Below, one piece after another: positions 8,579 through 16,443 of a stretch of 64,000 nt of DNA (within the stretch, counting starts at the first letter, position 1; every line of letters starts with the position of its first letter). Position numbers and translations under genes: made by a program. Source of the DNA: VRUE01 sp963698085 (GTDB lineage Bacteria; Actinomycetota; Thermoleophilia; Solirubrobacterales; 70-9); the NCBI GenBank assembly GCA_963698085.1, contig OY969122.1:806001-870000 (forward strand), written 5' to 3'. The notes beneath the pieces are model-generated. The model saw only the letters and a program-made list of their open reading frames with translations, was not told the DNA's origin and made no database searches.

Positions 8579-9751
8579 CCCCACCTGCTCCTCGAAATGC
8601 TTGCTCAGCATCGTCACCTGTCCCTGGTAGTTGGAGCCGAGCTGCTCGCCGTAGAGGCGCTCGGCCGGGGCGCTGGTCCGCTCCAGGGCCAGCTTGCAGA
8701 CCGGCTGGCGGTGCTCGACCATGAAGGAGACGTCGCGCGCGCGCACCTCGAGCGCAGCGCGGCTGCCGTGGCGGCCGCCGATCGGGTCGTAGCCGAAGCC
8801 GGGATCGAAGAAGCCGGCGTAGTGGGTGCGCAGCTCGCCCGCGGTCGGGTCGTAGGCCATCATCTCGGCGGCGATCTGCGGCGGGATGCAGACCCCCTCG
8901 GCCGAAAGCAGCAGGTAGAAGATCTCCGGCTCGAGCACGATCCTCCCACCCGGCTCGGGGTACACCGGGTCCCAGTAGTCGGTCCAGCGATAGGCCCGGA
9001 CCCTCGAGAGGTCGATCGGCAGGCTGTTCTTCTTCGCCCGGTAGCCGACGATCCGATCGCTGGGCCCGGAGAGGTCGACGCTCAGGAACAGCCCCTCGGC
9101 CAGCGCCAGCTCCGACTCGCGCAACGCGTGCGAGTCCAGGTAGAGCAGCGGGAACTCCGCCTGTAGAGCGCGGATCTCGGCATCGGCGAGCCGCACGTCA
9201 CCGCGAGCGAGCCGCAGCTGGTTCAGCGAGAGGCCACTCTGCACCTGGATCGCGAAGGAGCGCGGCACCACCTCCAGGTAGAGGCGCCCGTGGTAGCCGG
9301 GGCGGATCTCGTCGAAGCGGTGGTGGCGGTCGGTAAGCACCCGGGTGAAGACGTCGAGCCGGCCGGTCGAGCTCTTCGGATTCGCCTTGGCCCGCACATC
9401 GTCGGGCAGCGCTAGTTCCTCGATCAGGGGTACCAGGTAGGGCCTGTCGCGCTCGAGCACGGCACCGTCGCGCAGATCGACCTTCTGGAAGGCGAGGCCC
9501 TCGATCTTCTCCTCGACCGTCGAGTCGACATCGGGCAGGAAGCTGCAGCGCAACGCCCAGGCGAAGTCGCCCAGCCGCAGGTCGATGCTTGCTGGCTGGA
9601 TCGCCTCGGTGCGAATCCGGTAGTCCCCGGAGCCAATCCACTCGGCGTCGATCGCCTCGCTCAGGGCTTGGGAAGGCAGCACGCCGGCAGCCGTGCCGCC
9701 GCGGGGTTCAGTCGCGGCACCCCACGCCGCTGCAGTTGCGTCGCTCGTCAT
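8528..9751 (-). CDS. 2'-deoxycytidine 5'-triphosphate deaminase family protein (DCD_N type)
   Basis: A 407-aa protein built of two dUTPase/dCTP-deaminase-like halves, the layout of the large DCD family that deaminates dCTP to dUTP. The first half carries the nucleotide-binding segment NPKSSTGRLDVFTRVLTD near residue 123. The second half has the corresponding HYAGFFDPGFGYD near residue 313. The first 25 residues are low complexity. The C-terminal 17 residues come from the 8497-8578 hairpin and are probably not part of the fold. The ATG overlaps the stop of the TetR gene upstream (ATGA), so the two are co-transcribed. Whether it is mono- or bifunctional cannot be told. Confidence 0.82.
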   Translation of the reverse strand: MTSDATAAAWGAATEPRGGTAAGVLPSQALSEAIDAEWIGSGDYRIRTEAIQPASIDLRLGDFAWALRCSFLPDVDSTVEEKIEGLAFQKVDLRDGAVLERDRPYLVPLIEELALPDDVRAKANPKSSTGRLDVFTRVLTDRHHRFDEIRPGYHGRLYLEVVPRSFAIQVQSGLSLNQLRLARGDVRLADAEIRALQAEFPLLYLDSHALRESELALAEGLFLSVDLSGPSDRIVGYRAKKNSLPIDLSRVRAYRWTDYWDPVYPEPGGRIVLEPEIFYLLLSAEGVCIPPQIAAEMMAYDPTAGELRTHYAGFFDPGFGYDPIGGRHGSRAALEVRARDVSFMVEHRQPVCKLALERTSAPAERLYGEQLGSNYQGQVTMLSKHFEEQVGGGAASTPPETRGGSRA

Positions 9752-10386
9752 CTAGCGGAGATTATGCGGCGTGCCTCGGCGATCCCGAGGTAAGGAGTCA
9801 GCGCAAACTCGGCAAGTTCCGGGAAGAATCGGCACAAGTCACTCGTTTCGCCGGCCAGCACCCGGCGCCCGAGCAGCGAGGCAATACCACCCACGACCGC
9901 CTCGTCCGCTGCCTCCGGCGGACGATCGGCGCTCGTCCCGGCAGGAGCGCCGTCGCGCAGGTAGGGAACGAAGCTCTCAACCGCGCCTTGGAAACGCCCG
10001 CAGACGCCGGGCCCGGCACGCAGGCCCTCGACCAAGAGCAGGTTCGCCTGCGCTGGTTCGGCGGCTAACCCGGACAACGCGGCGCCGAGCCCGGCACAGA
10101 CCCCGTCCGCCCACTTCCCCTCCTCTTCGCAGGCACTCACCACGTCGGCGCGCAGGCGCTCGACAGCCTCGTCATAGGCGGCGAAGAAGCACGCGTCCTT
10201 GCTGGCGAAGTGTCGGTAGAAGTCGCTCTTGGAAACCCCCGCTGTGCTGCTGATCGCGGCGACGGTCGTGCCGTCGTAGCCCTGTTCTTCAAGCGAATCG
10301 GCGATCGCGCCCAGCAGCCGCTCCCGCTGATGCTGGGCGATGAACTCACGCGACAGGCCGTGGCGACCACGTGGCAGCGGCTTCAT
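9748..10386 (-). CDS. TetR family transcriptional regulator
   Basis: A 212-aa regulator. The N-terminal HTH (RERLLGAIADSLEEQGYDGT, TVAAISSTAGVSKSDFYRHFASKDACF) is a textbook TetR DNA-binding domain at residues 23-70. The C-terminal ligand domain is not recognisable by family. It overlaps the start of the dCTP-deaminase-like gene by four bases and may regulate that operon. The C-terminus (CRFFPELAEFALTPYLG) resembles the two neighbouring TetR proteins, so the three are probably paralogues. Confidence 0.88.
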   Translation of the reverse strand: MKPLPRGRHGLSREFIAQHQRERLLGAIADSLEEQGYDGTTVAAISSTAGVSKSDFYRHFASKDACFFAAYDEAVERLRADVVSACEEEGKWADGVCAGLGAALSGLAAEPAQANLLLVEGLRAGPGVCGRFQGAVESFVPYLRDGAPAGTSADRPPEAADEAVVGGIASLLGRRVLAGETSDLCRFFPELAEFALTPYLGIAEARRIISAR

Positions 10387-10437
10387 GCAGTACTAAAGTC
10401 TGCCAGTGCTAAGCGCTTCTCGTCTGCTCGCGACGCG

Positions 10438-11112
10438 CTAGGACACGCTGGCACCCGAATAGGGCACCAGCATGAACTCGGTGAGTTCGGGCAGAAGGTC
10501 TTCGGCACATGCGGCCTCGCCGCGGCGAATCTGTTTGGAGACGATCCAGGCGACACCACCAACTAGCGATTCGGCGGTTGTGTCCGGCACGCGCTCGTCC
10601 TTTGGCAGCACCTGTCGGGTCAGCTCGACGAAGGTCTCATGAGCGTCCTCATAGCGTTTCGTTGTCGCCGGGGTCGCAGAGCGCGCCTCGATCATGCACA
10701 TCCGCGCCAGCGTCGGCTGCTCGGCGACATAGGCAAGGAAGGCGGCGAGCCCGCCCTCTATCCGATCCTGCCAGTCGCCCTCATCTGCGTCAGGACCCTC
10801 GTCTACCGCAGCACCTTCCTCGACCCGCCGCAGGACCTCGTCACGAGCCGCGTCGAAGGCAGCGAGGAAGACCTCCTCCTTGCCCTCGAAGTTGTCGTAC
10901 AGCGTTTTGCGAGCGACGCCGGCCCGCTTGACGATGTCGGAGATCTTCGTCGCTTCGTAGCTCTGCTCGGCGGTTAGCTCAGCCAAAGCGTCCATGATGC
11001 GGCGCTGCTTGTGCTCGGCGATGAACTCGCGAGATAGCGCGGGGCGCGTCGACGCGGTGAACCGTTTCGGCGACTGCCTTTCCCGCGTCCCCCCTTTTCC
11101 CCGTGACGGCAT
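10438..11112 (-). CDS. TetR family transcriptional regulator
   Basis: A 224-aa regulator with a TetR HTH at about residues 30-75 (RRIMDALAELTAEQSYEATK, KISDIVKRAGVARKTLYDNFEGKEEVF). I place the start at ATG 11112 (MPSRGKGGTRER); upstream sequence in frame has no protein-like character. The C-terminus (EDLLPELTEFMLVPYSG) parallels both adjacent TetR genes. It is divergent from the next TetR gene with about 120 bases between them, the usual arrangement for autoregulation. Its ligand is unknown. Confidence 0.85.
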   Translation of the reverse strand: MPSRGKGGTRERQSPKRFTASTRPALSREFIAEHKQRRIMDALAELTAEQSYEATKISDIVKRAGVARKTLYDNFEGKEEVFLAAFDAARDEVLRRVEEGAAVDEGPDADEGDWQDRIEGGLAAFLAYVAEQPTLARMCMIEARSATPATTKRYEDAHETFVELTRQVLPKDERVPDTTAESLVGGVAWIVSKQIRRGEAACAEDLLPELTEFMLVPYSGASVS

Positions 11113-11235
11113 AACGCAAGGATACCCAGGGCGCCCGAAATTCCGATGCACGGCACGGACTTTTCTGGTACCCTTGGGGGGCCTGCACAATTTCTAAAAG
11201 AAACGCGTAGGTTCCTTATGTCACCGGAGAGGGTA

Positions 11236-11973
11236 ATGCTCAGCAGGGAGAAGCTGGCGATCGCGGTTGGAGACCGCTGGTCTGACGACGAACTGAGCGA
11301 AGCCATTGCGCTGCTGAGCCGCGCTGACGGTCGCTTCCCGGCCGGAGTGCGAACGCTTCCCGCGGACCTGGTGAAGGCGGTACAGCGAGAGCGGCTGCTG
11401 GCGGCGATGATCAGCGCGGTCACCGAGATTGGCTACAACTCGCTCACCGTGCAAAACGTGCTCACCGGGGCGGGGATCTCGCGGCCCACCTTCTACGAGC
11501 AGTTCGAGGACAAGGAAGACTGCTTCCTGGCGGCCTTCGACGCCGCATCGACGCGCATGTACGAGCGCATCGAAGCGGCCGTCGCCGACTCTGGGCCCGG
11601 CTGGCGCGACCAGCTGCGCAGCGGCATCGCGGAGCTGCTCCGCTACATCGCCGACGAGCCGCAGGAAGCCCGCATGGTGATCGTCGAGGCCCGTGCCTCG
11701 AGTCCAGCCGGGCTGCGGCGGCGCGACGAGACGCTCGACCGCTACGCCAATTGCATCGATGCTTTGGTCAGGGAGGACCTGGAAGAGCCCCCTTCGGCAA
11801 TTGCCGCTGCCGGGGTCGTGGGCGGCATCGAATCGGTGCTCTACGCCCGCCTGCAGAAAGGCGAGACCGAGGATCTCGACGCGCTCCTCCCCTCGCTGAT
11901 GTATTTCGCCGTCCTCGCCTACGCCGGCCGCGAGGCCGCCGGCGAGGAGCTGGACGACGCGGCTCTCGCTTAG
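11236..11973 (+). CDS. TetR family transcriptional regulator
   Basis: A 245-aa regulator with an extra N-terminal segment of about 45 residues before the HTH (RERLLAAMISAVTEIGYNSL, TVQNVLTGAGISRPTFYEQFEDKEDCF). I choose ATG 11236 because GGAGAGGG stands 4-10 bases ahead; ATG 11218 is an alternative. The segment before the HTH (SDDELSEAIALLSRADGRFP) may be a leftover of another domain. It converges on the MerR gene with a four-base overlap. It is a probable paralogue of the two minus-strand TetR genes. Confidence 0.85.
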   Translation: MLSREKLAIAVGDRWSDDELSEAIALLSRADGRFPAGVRTLPADLVKAVQRERLLAAMISAVTEIGYNSLTVQNVLTGAGISRPTFYEQFEDKEDCFLAAFDAASTRMYERIEAAVADSGPGWRDQLRSGIAELLRYIADEPQEARMVIVEARASSPAGLRRRDETLDRYANCIDALVREDLEEPPSAIAAAGVVGGIESVLYARLQKGETEDLDALLPSLMYFAVLAYAGREAAGEELDDAALA

Positions 11974-12761
11974 GAAGCCGCGCGCTTGCGCCGCTTGCCC
12001 GAACGCTTCCCGGGGTGGGCGGCGAGCCGCAACGTGCGCTCGCTCTCCTTCTCGACCGCCTCGCCCATCGCGATCTGGAAGGTGGCAAGGAGGGCGCCGG
12101 CGGCGAGCGGCCGCATCCGTTCGAGCGCCTCGCTCATCCGCGGCCAGTCTCGCTCGGGCCGGCCGGCGCGATCGAACGGCTGCCAGACCTCCTTGACGAA
12201 CAGCTCGACGAACGCACGGGCGACGCCGTCGGCGTGGCGGCGCAGCTTCTCGGCGGTGACGAGGGCCCCCTCCGCGCCGATACCGAGCTCGGCGAGCTCA
12301 GCGGCGGCGCGCAACAGACGGGGGCTGATCACCTCGACCCGGCCGTCGGGCAGGGTGCGGAAGATGCCCAGCTTTTCGGCCCGGCGAGTCAGCTTTGGAT
12401 CTGCTGCCTCACTCCAGATCCCCGCCAGCTCCTCGGCGTCGACGATCTCCGGCGCCTCGTCTTCGAAGGGGGTGCGCAGGGCGCGGGTGAAGTCAAAGAT
12501 CGCCGAGGCGGAGCCGTCGCCGCTGTCGAGAACCCGGCGGATCGCCTCGAGATTGAGCCCGTCCGCTTGCATCTCGCGGGTCAGCTCGATCCGTGCCATA
12601 TGCTCCTCGCCGTAATAGCCGGTACGACCGCGCACGGTCGGTGGCGGTAGTAGCCCACGGGTCTGATGGGCGCGAATGTTGCGCACGGTCATCCCCGTTC
12701 GCTCGGCCAGCTGACGGATCGTCATCTCTCCCTCGGCCGCTTTGGAGCCCTTGCTGCTCAT
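11970..12761 (-). CDS. MerR family transcriptional regulator
   Basis: A 263-aa regulator with the MerR winged HTH at residues 12-80: MTIRQLAERTGMTVRNIRAH, then RGLLPPPTVRGRTGYYGEEH. Unusually it continues for about 180 residues of helical sequence of no recognised effector type, ending in a basic tail (GKRSGKRRKRAAS). No metal-binding cysteines are present, so it is not a metal sensor of the CueR/MerR kind. Downstream of it on the same strand only the converging TetR gene is found, so its target is not evident. Confidence 0.85.
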   Translation of the reverse strand: MSSKGSKAAEGEMTIRQLAERTGMTVRNIRAHQTRGLLPPPTVRGRTGYYGEEHMARIELTREMQADGLNLEAIRRVLDSGDGSASAIFDFTRALRTPFEDEAPEIVDAEELAGIWSEAADPKLTRRAEKLGIFRTLPDGRVEVISPRLLRAAAELAELGIGAEGALVTAEKLRRHADGVARAFVELFVKEVWQPFDRAGRPERDWPRMSEALERMRPLAAGALLATFQIAMGEAVEKESERTLRLAAHPGKRSGKRRKRAAS

Positions 12762-12781
12762 CTCAGTGCATGGTATGCGCG

Positions 12782-13492
12782 CTAGCTGCAGAGCAACAGG
12801 CGCTGACCGTTCATCTCCCCGGCGGCATCGGAGCAGAGGAAGGCAATTGCCTCGGCGATGTGCTCAGCGGGAGTGAAGGAGGAGAAATCGCCGCCCGGGT
12901 TCTCCTCACGCATCCGCGCGGTGAGAATCGCCTCGACGACCACTACGTTTGCCGTCGCGGCGGTGCCGGCGAAGCCGTCGGCAAGGGCGAGCGTCCAGGC
13001 CTCCGCAGCCGCCTTGGCGGCGGCGTAGGCGGCGTTGGAGTTAGACGGGGCCTGAGCCTGCTTGGCGGAGACGAGAACGAAGCGGCCATGCGTCGAGTCG
13101 ATGAGCGTGTCATGGAAGGCGCGGCTGGTGTGCTGGACGGTGCGGATCAAAAGGTCGTGGAGCAACTCCCAATCGGAAAGCGGCGCCTCGTGCAGCGGCT
13201 GACCGCCGCGCCAGCCGCCGACCAGGTGAAGCAGCCCGTCGACTCGGCCGAAGCGCTCGAGCAGCGCCGCGCACCAGCCCCGAGCCGCCTCCTCGTCGAG
13301 CAGATCCACCGTGCGCCCGTCCCAGCGCTCGGCCGGCAGGCCCAGCTCCGCGCCAATTTCCTCGATTCGAGCCTGGTCGCGGTCGGTACCGGCGACGGTC
13401 GCCCCGGCGGCCGCCAAGCACCCGGCGACAACCGGCCCCAAGCCACCCGCGACGCCAGCGATGGCGATAACGCGGTCGTCGAGTTCGGTCAT
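12782..13492 (-). CDS. Short-chain dehydrogenase/reductase (SDR)
   Basis: A 236-aa NAD(P)-dependent oxidoreductase. The N-terminal Rossmann motif is GVAGGLG (TGxxxGxG variant with T replaced), and the catalytic region has the serine in FVLVSAKQA and a YAAAK motif (YxxxK) near residue 165. The start is ATG 13492, overlapping the stop of the AbrB-like gene (ATGA), so the two are translationally coupled. The C-terminus (FLCSDAAGEMNGQRLLL) is the usual SDR end. The substrate is unknown. Confidence 0.87.
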   Translation of the reverse strand: MTELDDRVIAIAGVAGGLGPVVAGCLAAAGATVAGTDRDQARIEEIGAELGLPAERWDGRTVDLLDEEAARGWCAALLERFGRVDGLLHLVGGWRGGQPLHEAPLSDWELLHDLLIRTVQHTSRAFHDTLIDSTHGRFVLVSAKQAQAPSNSNAAYAAAKAAAEAWTLALADGFAGTAATANVVVVEAILTARMREENPGGDFSSFTPAEHIAEAIAFLCSDAAGEMNGQRLLLCS

Positions 13493-13689
13493 GCGACAGA
13501 CGCTAGCGATGCCGGTGGGGGCTCGGCGCGTTCGAGTACCACCCGTCCATCGCCTTCGCTTCGCACAACCAGTCGATCGTCCTCCTGCAGGCCGGCCTCC
13601 GTACACGCCACCTGTGGAATCGTCACCCGGCGTTTCTGGTTGATGACGGCTTCGCTTCGTTGGCCGCGCGACCGCTCGTACTTCGACAC
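13489..13689 (-). CDS. AbrB/MazE-like swapped-hairpin DNA-binding protein
   Basis: A 66-aa protein from GTG 13689. Residues 15-57 (INQKRRVTIPQVACTEAGLQ, then DRLVVRSEGDGRVVLER) match the SpoVT/AbrB swapped-hairpin domain used by antitoxins such as MazE and VapB. No toxin gene follows; the next gene is the SDR, overlapping by four bases. The frame is open upstream through tRNA-Tyr into the nuclease-like gene, so the N-terminus is uncertain. The protein could be a stand-alone regulator or the tail of a longer product. Confidence 0.65.
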   Translation of the reverse strand: MSKYERSRGQRSEAVINQKRRVTIPQVACTEAGLQEDDRLVVRSEGDGRVVLERAEPPPASLASVA

Positions 13690-13713
13690 CGGAAACCCCG
13701 GTCTAGAGCGAAA

Positions 13714-13795
13714 TGGGGGAGGCAGGATTCGAACCTGCGAAGGCTGAGCCGGACGATTTACAGTCGCCATCCGTTGACCGCTTGGATACTCCCCC
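13714..13795 (-). tRNA. tRNA-Tyr (GTA)
   Basis: On the minus strand the sequence folds as a long-variable-arm tRNA: acceptor GGGGGAG pairs with CTCCCCC, the anticodon loop is CTGTAAA with anticodon GTA, and the T-arm is GCAGG-TTCGAAT-CCTGC. The discriminator base is A and CCA is not encoded. It lies inside a reading frame that is open on the same strand from the nuclease-like gene to the AbrB-like gene. Confidence 0.95.
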
Positions 13796-14262
13796 GCCAC
13801 CACCGGCGATTCTATAGAGCCGTCTGACGCGTACACGAGATCCGCGATCGGTTCAGCGGCGTCGATCTCGAACTCGGAATACTTCGACCCGCCCAGCGTG
13901 ATCGAGCTTCTCGCCTCGAGCATCGTGGACGGTATGAACCACCGGCGACCGTCGTTCGTCAGCGCGAAGAGATAGTCGAAATATGCGGGATCGATCTTCT
14001 TTGTCGTTCCGTTCCAGCTCTGGTTGCCGCCGCTCGTCGCGAGAGTGACAGGGCTGCGCGTTTCTCCCGTAGGCGTCATCAATCGCTGAGTCGACGTCTT
14101 CACCTGGATGCGGAGCAACCTTCCATTGACATAGGCGACCAAATCGAAGTCGGGACTGTGGCCAATCGGGACCAGGACGACCGCGCCCATCCTTGTCAAC
14201 CACTCGATCGCCGACGCCTCCCCAAGATCTCCCTGCTGACGCCGATTGATCCTCCTCTCCAT
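13796..14262 (-). CDS. PD-(D/E)XK endonuclease-like protein, 3' end undefined
   Basis: From ATG 14262 (MERRINRRQQGDLGEASAIE) the protein shows the nuclease core of the group I intron-associated/PDDEXK family: an early glutamate in GDLGEASA, PDFDLVAY and then LRIQVKTS, giving the E...PD...(E/Q)xK pattern. It would be expected to cut or process DNA. No stop codon occurs before tRNA-Tyr, and the frame stays open through the tRNA into the AbrB-like sequence. The coordinates given stop at the tRNA boundary; the true C-terminus is unknown. A LexA-like box directly precedes the ATG, which suggests induction by DNA damage. Confidence 0.6.
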
Positions 14263-14266
14263 CAGA

Positions 14267-14280
14267 CGAACATACGTTCT
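14267..14280 (-). promoter_or_regulatory. LexA-like (SOS) box
   Basis: CGAACATACGTTCT matches CGAAC-N4-GTTC(G/T) with one base off perfect symmetry. It lies four bases upstream of the ATG of the PD-(D/E)XK gene, the same geometry as the perfect box before the radical SAM gene at 7086. Confidence 0.7.
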
Positions 14281-14320
14281 GATGCAGACGGAAAGTTTCC
14301 ATCCCGAGGCCGAGGGTGGC

Positions 14321-14701
14321 TTACCCAGTCTCAACGCCGAGGCGGGCGGCCATCTGCTCGTTGAAGGCGGTGAGGGCGGACATCGGGCGCATGAAGACGG
14401 TCAGCTCCCTCACCTGCCCCTCCCCGTCGAGCTCGAGGAAGTCGATGCCCTCCAGCTCGCGATCGCCGACTCGGGCTTTGAAGCGCAGGACGACCGTGCC
14501 GTCCCCGGCAAGCTCGTCGACGTAGCGGAAGTCCTCCAGCGTCGCGGCCACGTGGGTGAGGACCTGCGCCACGACCTCGCGGCCCTCGAAGCCACGGAAG
14601 AGGATCGGGCTGTGCAGGACGACGTCCTCGCGCAGAGTGGCGGTCGCCGCATCGAGGTCCTTGGCCTCGACGGCGAGGCGGAATGGGTGCGGCGCAGCCA
14701 T
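14321..14701 (-). CDS. SnoaL/NTF2-like protein
   Basis: A 126-aa NTF2-fold protein: N-terminal helix FRLAVEAKDLDAATATLREDV, then SPILFRGFEGREVVAQVL and the sheet GTVVLRFKARVG...GIDFLELDGEGQVRELTVF. This is the compact polyketide-cyclase-like form of the family. No catalytic residues can be assigned with confidence. It lies 26 bases after the F420-type oxidoreductase gene on the same strand and is probably co-transcribed with it. Confidence 0.82.
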   Translation of the reverse strand: MAAPHPFRLAVEAKDLDAATATLREDVVLHSPILFRGFEGREVVAQVLTHVAATLEDFRYVDELAGDGTVVLRFKARVGDRELEGIDFLELDGEGQVRELTVFMRPMSALTAFNEQMAARLGVETG

Positions 14702-14727
14702 CGGCCTACTCTACGCCCAGGTCCGGG

Positions 14728-15189
14728 TCAGCGCGGCTCGAGGACGAAGAGGGCGATGTCGCGGTCGGTGCGCGCCTCGTATTCGTCGAAGCCCGAGTAC
14801 TGCTCGTTGTGCTTGCGCCAGAGGTCGGCCCGCTCCTCCCCCTCTGCGACACGCGCCCGTACCTGCCGCCGTTCCCGCCCGACCTCGACCTCGGCCTCCG
14901 GGTTGGCCTTCAGGTTGAGTGACCAGGCCGGGGTGCGGCTGTGCCCGGCATTGGAGCCGATCACGATCAGGCTCTCACCGTCGGCGACGTAGACGACCGG
15001 AGCGGTTCGCTGCTGACCCGATTTGCGGCCGGTCGTGGTCAACAGCAGCACCGGTGCCTTGTTGATCCTGCCGCCGATCTTCCCCCCAGAGAGCCTGTAG
15101 AGCGGGATGTTGAGCTTGCCGGTCCAGCGCAGCCCCGTCGCCCCCATCGCCTGCGAGGCACGTGAGTAGAACTTGTCCCCGGAAGGCAC
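14728..15189 (-). CDS. Deazaflavin (F420)-dependent nitroreductase family protein
   Basis: A 153-aa protein of the Ddn-type split-barrel family that uses reduced F420 as hydride donor. Recognisable parts are APVLLLTTTGRKSGQQRTAP, VIGSNAGHSRTPAWSLNLKA and VARVGRE-like PEAEVEVGRE. The family is almost confined to Actinobacteria and some archaea, supporting the phylum call. Start is GTG 15189. The natural substrate is unknown; family members reduce quinones, enones or nitro groups. Confidence 0.9.
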   Translation of the reverse strand: MPSGDKFYSRASQAMGATGLRWTGKLNIPLYRLSGGKIGGRINKAPVLLLTTTGRKSGQQRTAPVVYVADGESLIVIGSNAGHSRTPAWSLNLKANPEAEVEVGRERRQVRARVAEGEERADLWRKHNEQYSGFDEYEARTDRDIALFVLEPR

Positions 15190-15219
15190 GGCGGCAGTAT
15201 CGCATTCAGGAGGGTGGGC

Positions 15220-16341
15220 TCAGCTGGCTTCGCGGAGCATCTGTGCCTCGGGCAGGTGCTGAAGTTTCTTCAACGTGTTGTTCTCGATCTGGCGAATCCG
15301 CTCGCGGGTGACGCCGAAGGTGTTGCCGACCTCCTCGAGGGTGAGCGGTTCCACTCCCGTCAGGCCGTAGCGAAGCTCGATCACCTGCCGCTCGCGGTCG
15401 GGCAGCGCCGCCAACGCCTTTTGGACCCCCTCCTTCTGCAGGTGTTCGCTCGCCTCTTCGAAGGGCTCGGCGACGGTGTCGTCGGCGACGAAATCGCCGA
15501 GCTCGGAGTCGTCCTCATCGCCAACCGGTTTCTCCAGTGAGACCGGCAGCTGCGCGACGCGGAGGATCTCCCGCACTTCGCCCAGTGGCCAGCGCAGCTC
15601 CTCGGCGATCTCGGCCGGCTCCGGCTCGCGGCCGAAGCGCTGCACCAGCTGGCGCTCGACGTGGGCGACGCGGTTCAGCTTCTCGACCATGTGCACGGGA
15701 ATGCGAATAGTCCGCGCCTTGTCGGCGATCGCCCGGGTCACCGCTTGCCGGATCCACCAGGTCGCGTAGGTGGAGAACTTGTAGCCACGGCGGTAGTCGA
15801 ACTTCTCCACCGCACGGATCAAGCCCAGGGAGCCCTCCTGGATCAGGTCGAGGAAGCTGAGGCCGCGGCCCAGATAGCCTTTCGCGATCGAGACGACGAG
15901 GCGCAGGTTGGCCTCAACCATCTGCCGCTTGGCGACCATGTCGCCGCGCTCGATCCGCTTCGCGAGTTCGACCTCTTGACCGGCGGTGAGCAGGTCGACC
16001 CTGCCGATCGAGCGCAGGTAGAGGCGCAGCGAGTCGAGGCTGGGTTCGATCGTCAGGTCCAGCTCCTGTTTGCGCGCTGCGCCGTTGGTTGCCTCGGCGC
16101 GCTGCTCCTTATAAGCGTCGACGCCGTCCTCGGCGATCACTTCGACGCTGTGCTCAACCAGGTGCGCGTGCAGGCCGGTGACCTGCTCCTTGGTCACCTC
16201 GACCTCCTCGAGTGTGGAGGCGATCTGCTCGAAAGTCAGGTAGCCATGCTCGCGTCCGAGCGCAACCAGATCCTGGAGCTCCTGCGGCCCCACTGGCTGC
16301 TCGCTCGAATCCTGATTCAGCCCCTGCGGGACCGTCTCCAA
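15220..16341 (-). CDS. RNA polymerase sigma factor, sigma-70 primary type (RpoD/SigA-like)
   Basis: Directs RNA polymerase to promoters. The 373-aa protein has a region 1.1-like N-terminal fold (residues 20-75), region 1.2 (DSLRLYLRSIGRVDLLTAGQ), region 2 (EANLRLVVSIAKGYLGRGLS, FLDLIQEGSLGLIRAVEKFD, YKFSTYATWWIRQAVTRAI), region 3 and region 4 ending with LTLEEVGNTFGVTRERIRQI. The presence of 1.1 and intact region 4 makes it a group 1 or close group 2 factor. The start is uncertain: the longest frame begins at TTG 16341 with no good ribosome site. It is divergent from folE2. Confidence 0.92.
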   Translation of the reverse strand: METVPQGLNQDSSEQPVGPQELQDLVALGREHGYLTFEQIASTLEEVEVTKEQVTGLHAHLVEHSVEVIAEDGVDAYKEQRAEATNGAARKQELDLTIEPSLDSLRLYLRSIGRVDLLTAGQEVELAKRIERGDMVAKRQMVEANLRLVVSIAKGYLGRGLSFLDLIQEGSLGLIRAVEKFDYRRGYKFSTYATWWIRQAVTRAIADKARTIRIPVHMVEKLNRVAHVERQLVQRFGREPEPAEIAEELRWPLGEVREILRVAQLPVSLEKPVGDEDDSELGDFVADDTVAEPFEEASEHLQKEGVQKALAALPDRERQVIELRYGLTGVEPLTLEEVGNTFGVTRERIRQIENNTLKKLQHLPEAQMLREAS

Positions 16342-16443
16342 CGGCTCGATATCACTGCCTCCACTGCAACCCTGTTCCCCTCCCGGGGGCCGGCCCCAAC
16401 GCTCCGGCTCCGCGAAGTATAGGGAGCCGATCGCCTACGCTTC

